Position numbers and translations under genes: made by a program. A DNA stretch of 5,220 nucleotides from Actinomycetota bacterium (GTDB taxonomy: Bacteria; Actinomycetota; Actinomycetes; S36-B12; UBA5976): positions 1 to 5,220 of the forward strand of contig CANJRK010000074.1 of assembly GCA_947476765.1 (NCBI GenBank). Reading direction: 5' to 3'. How positions within the stretch are numbered: position 1 is the first letter of the stretch; each line of letters starts with the position of its first letter. The notes under the pieces are model-generated. The model was not told where the DNA came from and made no database searches. It worked only from the letters and a program-made list of their open reading frames with translations. Below, in pieces: positions 1-5,220 of the stretch.

Positions 1-1259
1 GCAGCCTTATCAGCTGTTTCACTCTGGCCGTAGTCAATTACGAATGGCTGTGGGAATGGTTCTCCCGAATCCGCAATTAACTTCTTGGCTAGTTCTGGAT
101 TTCCTTCGGCTGGAATTACATCACCGAGTAGGCCATCCCATAGACCAGTTGGTGCATAGTCTGCACCAATGTTTGGCTTTACGACACCATCTGCATAGTC
201 ACCGGCGTATTCGCCACCAGCGATTGTGCGCAATTCGTCACGGTTAACAGCGGCAAGGATTGCTTGACGATGCTTAACGTTTGGAACCTTCTTGGTGTTA
301 ATCGCGTAGTAACGAACGTATGGATCAAGTTCGTCGAAACGACGCTTTTCATACTTAGCATCAGAGAACACAACTGCAAGCTTTGCAGGATCGACGCTAT
401 CTGGCGAAATTGCCATCTGATCGTCACCAGCATCAGCCATTAAGCGTTCGGTGATAACTGCGGCTGGTTGCGAGAAGACATACTCGATGCGATCTGGGAA
501 AGCACCACGGAATGTGTCTGTTGCAGGATCCCAGTTTTCGTTACGAACCAAAACCAGCTTGTCCTTCTTTACGTAGGATTCAACCTTGTATGGACCGTTT
601 GAAAGTACGCTGTCATCGTATGCTTCACCGGTGTCTGCATCTTTACGGACAGCTGCGAAAGCACTCAGGGTAACTGCGTAGTTGAAGTCCGATGCTGGAT
701 TAGCAAGATGGAAAGTAATCTTGTTACCTTCACAAACTACAGCTGCATCATAAGAAGCCTGACCTGCTGCATCGTCTACATAAGGACCCTTGTAGTCAGC
801 TACATCAAGCATTGACATTGCATAAGCCGGACCGTCAGTAATGATGTCAGTTGCGAAAGTACGAGAAATACCGTACTTAAAGTCTTCACAAGTTACATCT
901 TTACCGTCTTGCCACTTCATACCGTCCTTAAGAGTGAACTCCCAAGTCTTGCCACCATCTGGTGTGGTACCAGTGTCTGTAGCGGCATCAGCAACAAGTT
1001 GGCTGGCTTCAGTGTTGTCTTTACTTAGTGTGTACTGGGTAAGAGTACGGTTTAGGAAAGCACTAGCGAATGCTAGATCTTCACCTGTGTAATTGCGCTG
1101 TGGATCTAAGTGCAGAATCTGTTCCTGCTCTGTCAGGATGGTAAGAGTTCCGCCCTTTGATCCTTCGCCAGACGCTGAACCACTTCCGCCACCGCAAGCG
1201 GTTAGCAAAAGAGCTAGCGACGCTGCACCAACGCCGAAGCGGATGCCTGTCGACTTCAT
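1..1259 (-). CDS. Family-5 (OppA/DppA-type) solute-binding lipoprotein SBP-B, 3' end outside window
   Basis: The reading frame is open from 1259 to the left edge, giving 419 complete codons. It begins MKSTGIRFGV, then a hydrophobic signal ending in the lipobox LTAC with Cys22, followed by a Gly/Ser linker. It is therefore a membrane-tethered lipoprotein. Family-5 features are GGTLTIL (36-42), the signature TWEFTLKDGMKWQDGKDVTC (105-124) with EDFKYGISRTF, DYKGPY (155-160), ITFHL (181-185), SNGPYKVESYV (220-230) and VKHRQAILAAVNRDEL (328-343). Full family members run to about 500-600 residues, so the C-terminal lobe is missing. Cys124 and Cys176 could pair outside the cell. An in-frame ATG lies directly upstream at 1262. 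I chose 1259 because it sits 7 bases after GGAGG, against 4 for the other. Codon choice is strongly biased (22 AAG to 3 AAA for Lys), which suggests high expression. It probably captures peptides for the neighbouring permease; the substrate is inferred from family only. Confidence 0.93.
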   Translation of the reverse strand, partial: MKSTGIRFGVGAASLALLLTACGGGSGSASGEGSKGGTLTILTEQEQILHLDPQRNYTGEDLAFASAFLNRTLTQYTLSKDNTEASQLVADAATDTGTTPDGGKTWEFTLKDGMKWQDGKDVTCEDFKYGISRTFATDIITDGPAYAMSMLDVADYKGPYVDDAAGQASYDAAVVCEGNKITFHLANPASDFNYAVTLSAFAAVRKDADTGEAYDDSVLSNGPYKVESYVKKDKLVLVRNENWDPATDTFRGAFPDRIEYVFSQPAAVITERLMADAGDDQMAISPDSVDPAKLAVVFSDAKYEKRRFDELDPYVRYYAINTKKVPNVKHRQAILAAVNRDELRTIAGGEYAGDYADGVVKPNIGADYAPTGLWDGLLGDVIPAEGNPELAKKLIADSGEPFPQPFVIDYGQSETADKA

Positions 1260-1266
1260 CATATTT

Positions 1267-1271
1267 CCTCC
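1267..1271 (-). promoter_or_regulatory. Strong Shine-Dalgarno for SBP-B
   Basis: The minus strand reads GGAGGAAATATGATG. The GGAGG core is 7 bases from the ATG at 1259 and 4 bases from the ATG at 1262, which favours the second ATG. It is the best ribosome binding site in the window, in line with the high-expression codon usage of this lipoprotein. Confidence 0.8.
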
Positions 1272-1303
1272 ATTGAGATATGGGTTCGCCACATCTTTAG
1301 GTC

Positions 1304-1321
1304 GTGATTCGGGTGAATCAC
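1304..1321 (-). promoter_or_regulatory. Hairpin in the SBP-B leader
   Basis: GTGATTC (1304-1310) and GAATCAC (1315-1321) are perfect 7-base arms around a 4-base loop, about 33 bases before the SBP-B ribosome binding site in transcription order. A competing pairing of GTGAA (1313-1317) with TTCAC (1329-1333) shares bases with it. No poly-U follows. It may be an operator or a leader-RNA element that tunes SBP-B; I cannot tell which. Confidence 0.35.
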
Positions 1322-1354
1322 TAATTTGTTCACTCCCCCGGATGAGTTCGTGAC

Positions 1355-1381
1355 TTTTTCAGTTCTCGAGAAACTGAAAAA
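1355..1381 (-). terminator. AT-rich stem-loop directly after the permease stop (attenuator or 3'-end structure)
   Basis: Perfect 10-base arms TTTTTCAGTT (1355-1364) and AACTGAAAAA (1372-1381) enclose a 7-base loop, with the inner TTCTCGAGAA also self-complementary. The structure starts one base after the permease TAA. The T-run lies on the 5' arm and the transcript continues GUCACG after the 3' arm, so it is not a standard Rho-independent terminator. It could pause or partly terminate transcription, protect the upstream 3' end, or serve as a DNA palindrome for a regulator. Its presence is certain; its role is inferred. Confidence 0.4.
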
Positions 1382-1382
1382 C

Positions 1383-2366
1383 TTAGGTTCGATCCGCCTT
1401 AGGGTCTAATGCATCTCGTAGTGCATCACCCAAAAGGTTGAACGATAAAACGGCCGCCAACAACATAGTTAGTGGCACGCAAAAATAAAATGGATCTACT
1501 GTGAAGTAGCCAACTGATTCCTCCAACATCGAACCCCAAGTTGGTGTTGGTGGAACTACTGAAATACCTAGGAATGCAAGTGCTGCTTCCGCACCAATTA
1601 GTCCAGGCATCGCGATGGTTGCATAAACCAAAATCGGCGCCCAAAGATTTGGCAGCAATTCACGCCACAAAATTCGATTATTACTCGACCCAATCGAGAT
1701 TGCTGCTTCCACAAACTCACGTTCCCGCAACGACAGAACTTGGCCACGAATTAAACGAGCAAGATATGGCCAACCAAAAATACTAAGTACCAAAATTAAA
1801 GTGGTAATTCGAGAAGGATTGCCTGCAGGCATACCCCAAGCTTGCAGGCGTTGCTCCAAAACCGGAGACATTGCGATGATTACTAAAAGCAACGGAAAGG
1901 CCAAAGTTATATCCATAAAGCGACTAAGTACGGAATCAGTCTTACCACGGGAATTACCAGCAACGATTCCAACGACCGTGCCCATAACAACTGTGATGAT
2001 AGTTGCGGAAACTGCAATGAATAGCGAGATCCGAGAGCCATAAAGTAAGCGCGCCATAATGTCGCGACCAGTTAACGGTTCAACACCTAGCGGGTGAGCT
2101 AACGAGACGCCGCCTAGTGGACCGATCGGCAAACTGCCCGCGTCATTTAATAAGTCGGTATTAAAGTCATACGGATTGACGCCCAATAGATTCGAAATTA
2201 GCGGTCCAAATATTGCAATAAAAGTAATCAGTGCCAAAACGAACATGCTGACCATGGCGACGCGATCTTTGCGAAGTCGGGACCAAGCAATTTGCCGAAG
2301 CGTGCGGCCAACAACTGCATCCTGGTTTAGGTCAGGGTCGGCAGCGGATACGTCTAAAATTGACAT
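1383..2366 (-). CDS. DppC/OppC-type ABC transporter permease subunit
   Basis: This 327-residue integral membrane protein is one half of the translocation pore of a peptide-type ABC importer. The cytoplasmic N-terminus (residues 1-35, with RTLRQIAWSRLRKDRVAM) matches the OppC N-terminal region that leads into TM1 at about 36-60. An outside loop carries HPLGVEPLTGRDIMARLLYGSR (91-112), the DppC-type entry into the core. Further hydrophobic segments lie at about 114-136, 152-169, 188-206, 243-266 and 293-313. The ATPase-coupling EAA loop reads EFVEAAISIGSSNNRILWRE then LLP (218-239), with conserved Glu220, Ala221-222, Gly226 and Leu238-Pro239. The length is normal for DppC and the gene looks intact. 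It lies between two binding-protein genes with no DppB-type partner or ATPase in view, so it cannot form a complete transporter from this window alone. The substrate cannot be read from the sequence; peptides are the family default. Confidence 0.95.
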   Translation of the reverse strand: MSILDVSAADPDLNQDAVVGRTLRQIAWSRLRKDRVAMVSMFVLALITFIAIFGPLISNLLGVNPYDFNTDLLNDAGSLPIGPLGGVSLAHPLGVEPLTGRDIMARLLYGSRISLFIAVSATIITVVMGTVVGIVAGNSRGKTDSVLSRFMDITLAFPLLLVIIAMSPVLEQRLQAWGMPAGNPSRITTLILVLSIFGWPYLARLIRGQVLSLREREFVEAAISIGSSNNRILWRELLPNLWAPILVYATIAMPGLIGAEAALAFLGISVVPPTPTWGSMLEESVGYFTVDPFYFCVPLTMLLAAVLSFNLLGDALRDALDPKADRT

Positions 2367-2369
2367 TTA

Positions 2370-2376
2370 TCCCCTT
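2370..2376 (-). promoter_or_regulatory. Shine-Dalgarno for the permease
   Basis: The minus strand reads GAAAGGGGATAAATG. The AAGG part lies 6 bases from the ATG at 2366. It supports that start and independent initiation of the permease after the 104-base gap. Confidence 0.6.
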
Positions 2377-2460
2377 TCAGGCCTGATTCGCCCTTGAAGT
2401 CTATTGGGGTTTGCAGGGCGTTTAATATTCGTTTACTAGTTTGTGACTTTAGTAACCTCG

Positions 2461-2488
2461 GGAAAACCCACTATTTCAAGGGTTTTTC
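2461..2488 (-). other. Imperfect stem-loop spanning the SBP-A stop codon
   Basis: GGAAAACCC (2461-2469) and GGGTTTTTC (2480-2488) pair over 7 continuous base pairs plus an outer pair after one mismatch, with a 10-base loop that contains the TAG stop of SBP-A. No U-run follows on the minus strand, so it is a weak candidate for termination. It could slow 3' decay of the upstream message and reduce read-through into the permease. Confidence 0.3.
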
Positions 2489-4252
2489 TAGTTTTCCAAT
2501 ATTCACAATGTCATATTGATTACCTAAGGCGATTTGTACGTAGATATCTGTTAAATCAGATGGTCGATATAAAACTAAGCGATCCACGGCATAGGGCAAA
2601 TAGACCGACTCATTCATTACCAACTTTTCAATGGCGCCACTTAAGCGAGCAGCATCCGCCGGGGTAACCGCGGCATCAAGCTGATCCAGCAATAAATTGA
2701 TTTCATCTAGATTGAGTTCGGCAAAGTTTTGATTTGATGATGGTTTAATTTTTCGGCCATCAACGAGTGGCGCCCAAAAAGACAATGCTGAAGAGTAATC
2801 CGGTCCCCAGCCTGTCGCCGCTATGCCAATCTTTTGGCTACTTAGGGTATCTGGGGAACCGATTCCGGTTGTGAAATATTCTGCAAAGTTTGAGTACTCA
2901 ACTGGGTCTACCACAATGCCAACGCGAGCCAAACTCTTCTGAACTGATAAAAATATTTCTTTACCGATTCCAATAGAGACATATGCCATCTTGGTTTGAA
3001 AGCCATCTGGGTAACCGCACTTTGCCAAACTCTCTCGAGCCTTTTTAAGGTTTCCAGATTCGTCACTACCACTTGAATAGGGGTTGTAAGAATTACTATG
3101 ACCGAGAACAGTAGGCGGACTGATCGAATGTGCAATTGCTACAGATGCGCTACCGCCTCGGACAGTTTGCAAATCTAACTTATCTAGTGCATAAAAAATC
3201 GCATCTCGGCATGGGGCTCGATCGAGTGGTGGCACGTTTGGATTTACAAATAGAAAGTTTACGAAACTCATTTCTGGATTATCAACAAGTGCTCGATCAT
3301 CTTTACTTGCCAACATCGCATCTCGGGCAAGTGGCGCCAATCCATAATTTAATTTGACGTCAATTTCACCATTCAACAATGCTTGGTCTGCGCTATCGCC
3401 ATCTGGGAATATCTTCCACGACATTGTGTCTACTTTTGGAATTCGAATCCCATCGGATTCCTGCGTCCAGAATTTATTACGAGTGAATGAGAACAGTGAC
3501 CCAGCTTGATCGATCTCGATTACAAATGGCCCGTTTGACGCTGGATTAGATGCATACGTATTACCGGCTGCTCGAAGTTCGATATCGCGCGCCATTTGAA
3601 TCGGAGCAAACTGCGGCGTTGCCAGGAGTCGAGAAAAATCTGAAAATGATCGGGTCAGATTGAAAGTAATAGTGCGCTCATCAACTGTGGCAATTGCTGG
3701 TAGGTCTTCGGTCGGAGCGAGATAGGGGCCCTGGTAGTCAGGAATTCCTTTAGTGCAAGTCGTCAGCAAGCAAAGAGTTTCTAATGCAATTGGACTTTGA
3801 AGTGAGTCGTCATACAGGCGCTGGATTGCGTACTTAACATCGAATGAAGTTACTGGTGATCCATCGCTCCAAAAGACATCGTCTCGCAATTTGTAAGTCC
3901 ACACGGTCTTATCTGCATTAACTTCTGGTAGGTCACTTACTAAATCGGGACTTACTGACAAACCCTGATCGCCCGGCTTGCCAGCAAATGACATCAAGTT
4001 TCGCGAATATACTCGGCTAACGACGGAACACCATGAATCGAAAGTTTGCGCAGGATCTAAGGAATCGCAAGCTACTGAAGATCCCAGACGTAATAAACCA
4101 CCTGCGGTGTCACCTTCGCCTACTGCACGAGTTAGTCCAGCATTAAATCCACCAGGTGAATTAGTAAGTACGGTTGAGCCAGTAACTGCCGGTACGAAAG
4201 CAAGGACTACAACAGCCAGTAGGCCAAACTTCAATGCAGTGTTTGCCTTCAT
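2471..4252 (-). CDS. Exported family-5 (OppA/DppA-type) solute-binding protein SBP-A, possibly LpqW-like
   Basis: This 593-residue protein has the SBP_bac_5 architecture. A hydrophobic export signal covers residues about 8-24. The family signature region is TVWTYKLRDDVFWSDGSPVT (116-135) with FDVKYAIQRLYDD after it, followed by DYQGPY (172-177), SNGPFVIE (239-246), the lobe-II segment CRDAIFYALDK (348-358), GWGPDYS (481-487) and a C-terminal LYRPSDLTDIYVQIALGNQYD block. Such proteins normally bind peptides or other solutes outside the membrane and deliver them to a DppBC-type permease. No cysteine follows the signal (the first is Cys62), so there is no lipobox, which is unusual for a Gram-positive binding protein. 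It probably stays anchored by an uncleaved signal helix or is released. The start is 9 bases after typA, and a permease lies 104 bases downstream. The position behind typA recalls mycobacterial lpqW, a binding-protein-fold factor in lipoglycan synthesis. Import partner and LpqW-like role are both open. Confidence 0.92.
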   Translation of the reverse strand: MKANTALKFGLLAVVVLAFVPAVTGSTVLTNSPGGFNAGLTRAVGEGDTAGGLLRLGSSVACDSLDPAQTFDSWCSVVSRVYSRNLMSFAGKPGDQGLSVSPDLVSDLPEVNADKTVWTYKLRDDVFWSDGSPVTSFDVKYAIQRLYDDSLQSPIALETLCLLTTCTKGIPDYQGPYLAPTEDLPAIATVDERTITFNLTRSFSDFSRLLATPQFAPIQMARDIELRAAGNTYASNPASNGPFVIEIDQAGSLFSFTRNKFWTQESDGIRIPKVDTMSWKIFPDGDSADQALLNGEIDVKLNYGLAPLARDAMLASKDDRALVDNPEMSFVNFLFVNPNVPPLDRAPCRDAIFYALDKLDLQTVRGGSASVAIAHSISPPTVLGHSNSYNPYSSGSDESGNLKKARESLAKCGYPDGFQTKMAYVSIGIGKEIFLSVQKSLARVGIVVDPVEYSNFAEYFTTGIGSPDTLSSQKIGIAATGWGPDYSSALSFWAPLVDGRKIKPSSNQNFAELNLDEINLLLDQLDAAVTPADAARLSGAIEKLVMNESVYLPYAVDRLVLYRPSDLTDIYVQIALGNQYDIVNIGKLEKPLK

Positions 4253-4259
4253 ATTTTTT

Positions 4260-4263
4260 ACCT
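4260..4263 (-). promoter_or_regulatory. Weak Shine-Dalgarno of SBP-A overlapping the typA stop
   Basis: The minus strand reads TAGGTAAAAAATATG: the AGG shares two bases with the TAG stop of typA and lies 8 bases before the SBP-A ATG. The match is short, so translation of SBP-A probably depends partly on ribosomes that finish typA (translational coupling). The A-rich spacer may help keep the start unstructured. Confidence 0.5.
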
Positions 4264-5220
4264 AGTTATTGCGGGCTTTCGAGCGATTTCGGTCGCGATC
4301 TACTTTTGCCAACTGTACTTTGCGAATTCGAACTGCAGTCGGTGTTACTTCGACGCACTCATCTTCTCGACAGAACTCAAGGGCTTGCTCGAGGCTCAAG
4401 ACTTTGGCTGGAATTAAGCGCTCTAATTCGTCGCCGGTTGCTTGGCGGACGTTGGTCAACTTCTTTTCTCGCACTACGTTTACGTCCATGTCTTCAGCGC
4501 GAGCGTTCTCGCCGATTACCATGCCTTCGTACACTTCTGTGGTCGGAGAAACAAATAAGGTGCCGCGTTCCTGTAGGCCAAAGCAGGCGTATGAAGTTAC
4601 GGCTCCTCTGCGGTCCGACACTAATGAGCCAGATGGCCTGGTGCGCAATTCGCCAAACCAAGATTCATACTTTTCAAAAATGTGGTGCATCAAACCGGTG
4701 CCGCGAGTTTCGGTCAAGAATTCAGTGCGGAAACCAATTAGGCCGCGAGCTGGGACTATGTATTCCATTCGGACCCAGCCCGTGCCGTGGTTAACCATCT
4801 GTTCAAGACGACCTTTACGCAACCCTAATAACTGGGTTACGACACCAACGTAATCTTCGGGCACATCAATCGTTAGGCGCTCCATTGGTTCATGAACTTT
4901 GCCATCAATTTCTTTAGTAACAACCTGTGGCTTACCGACAGTCATTTCATATTTCTCGCGGCGCATGAGTTCAACTAGAACTGCCAGTTGTAATTCACCA
5001 CGGCCTTGAACTTCCCACGTATCAGGCCGCTCAGTTTCCAAAACTCGAATTGAAACGTTACCAACAATTTCTGCTTCAAGTCTGGTCTTTAAAAGTCGAG
5101 CAGTAACTTTAGTTCCGGTTTCACCAGCCAGAGGCGATGAATTTATTCCAATAGTCATAGAAATAGATGGTTCATCAACCGTAAACAGTGGAAGTGCAAT
5201 TGGATTTTCTGGATCAGCTA
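4262..5220 (-). CDS. typA: Translational GTPase TypA/BipA, C-terminal half (5' end outside window)
   Basis: TypA (BipA) is an EF-G-like GTPase that binds the 70S ribosome and supports ribosome assembly and stress or cold adaptation. The frame is open from the right edge to a TAG at 4264-4262, giving 318 complete codons. The full family length is about 600-630 residues, so the GTPase and beta-barrel domains lie outside. The visible part begins within the stretch that precedes the family motif VDEPSISM. It then shows an EF-G domain III-like part with GRGELQLAVL (about visible residues 72-81), a domain V-like part with HEPMERLTIDVP and VPARGLIGFR (about 109-164), and the TypA-specific C-terminal domain with FGLQERGTLF, VYEGMVIGE, KKLTNVRQ, LEQALEFCREDECVEVTPTAVRIRK and a basic tail. 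The ATG at 5158 is internal (codon 21 here), not the start. The stop lies 9 bases before the next gene, so the two are probably co-transcribed. The family call is very secure. Confidence 0.97.
   Translation of the reverse strand, partial: ADPENPIALPLFTVDEPSISMTIGINSSPLAGETGTKVTARLLKTRLEAEIVGNVSIRVLETERPDTWEVQGRGELQLAVLVELMRREKYEMTVGKPQVVTKEIDGKVHEPMERLTIDVPEDYVGVVTQLLGLRKGRLEQMVNHGTGWVRMEYIVPARGLIGFRTEFLTETRGTGLMHHIFEKYESWFGELRTRPSGSLVSDRRGAVTSYACFGLQERGTLFVSPTTEVYEGMVIGENARAEDMDVNVVREKKLTNVRQATGDELERLIPAKVLSLEQALEFCREDECVEVTPTAVRIRKVQLAKVDRDRNRSKARNN

Noticed and set aside
841..1353. Two adjacent plus-strand frames (83 and 86 codons) opposite SBP-B and its leader
   Set aside because: The minus-strand SBP-B frame is unmistakable here; the plus frames have no ribosome binding site or family features and are composition shadows.
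2431..2456. Imperfect dyad GTTTACTA (2431-2438) and TTAGTAAC (2449-2456) in the gap before the permease, possible operator or promoter
   Set aside because: The arms need a one-base shift to match, and no convincing -10/-35 pair goes with it.
2357..2470. Frame stays open for 38 codons after the SBP-A TAG, which would allow a read-through extension or a dppB remnant
   Set aside because: The translated stretch shows no membrane segment or DppB-like motif, 38 open codons is within chance, and a normal family C-terminus is already reached before the TAG.
4234..4853. Two long plus-strand open frames (186 and 194 codons) opposite typA and the start of SBP-A
   Set aside because: They lie antisense to a certain TypA reading frame, are rich in Arg/Ser/Leu as expected of antisense frames, overlap each other, and match no family I recognise.
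5156..5158. ATG as the start of a 298-residue protein
   Set aside because: The same frame continues upstream to the window edge with typical TypA sequence (VDEPSIS before this Met), so it is internal.
1..5220. tRNA/rRNA genes, CRISPR repeats, insertion-sequence ends, phage or defence genes
   Set aside because: None seen. No cloverleaf-like or regularly spaced repeat sequence was noticed, and coding regions fill nearly all of the window with housekeeping and transport genes.

Overview
The window is a single-strand gene cluster: every credible gene reads on the minus strand, so transcription runs from the right edge to the left. The base composition looks moderate (mid-40s % GC by eye, not computed). 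TypA sits next to family-5 solute-binding proteins whose actinobacterial-style features include paired cysteines, a DY[KQ]GPY segment and a C-terminal LYRPSDLTDIYV block. Together these suggest a lower-GC actinobacterium. A freshwater acI/Nanopelagicales-type genome would fit, but that is an inference from style, not proof.

In transcription order, the C-terminal half of the ribosome-associated GTPase TypA/BipA enters from the right edge and ends at 4262. Nine bases later starts a 593-residue exported family-5 solute-binding protein (2471-4252, called SBP-A here). After a 104-base gap comes a DppC/OppC-type inner-membrane permease (1383-2366). After a 123-base gap rich in inverted repeats comes a second family-5 protein, a clear lipoprotein (SBP-B), which starts at 1259 and runs off the left edge. 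There is no RNA gene, mobile element, CRISPR array or plus-strand gene that I can support.

Together the last three genes look like part of a di/oligopeptide-type ABC importer: binding protein(s) that capture the substrate outside the membrane, and one of the two permease subunits. The second permease (DppB type) and the ATPases are not in the window and would be expected beyond the left edge. SBP-A has a second possible explanation. In mycobacteria the gene just downstream of typA is lpqW, a family-5-fold protein that works in lipoglycan synthesis and not in import, so SBP-A may belong to that typA-linked lineage.

This is mostly ordinary chromosomal content and I do not see an undescribed system. 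The points worth a second look are the typA-SBP-A linkage, the lack of a lipobox in SBP-A, the lone permease between two paralogous binding proteins, the much stronger codon bias of SBP-B, and the structured leader in front of SBP-B with a possible overlapping mini-ORF.
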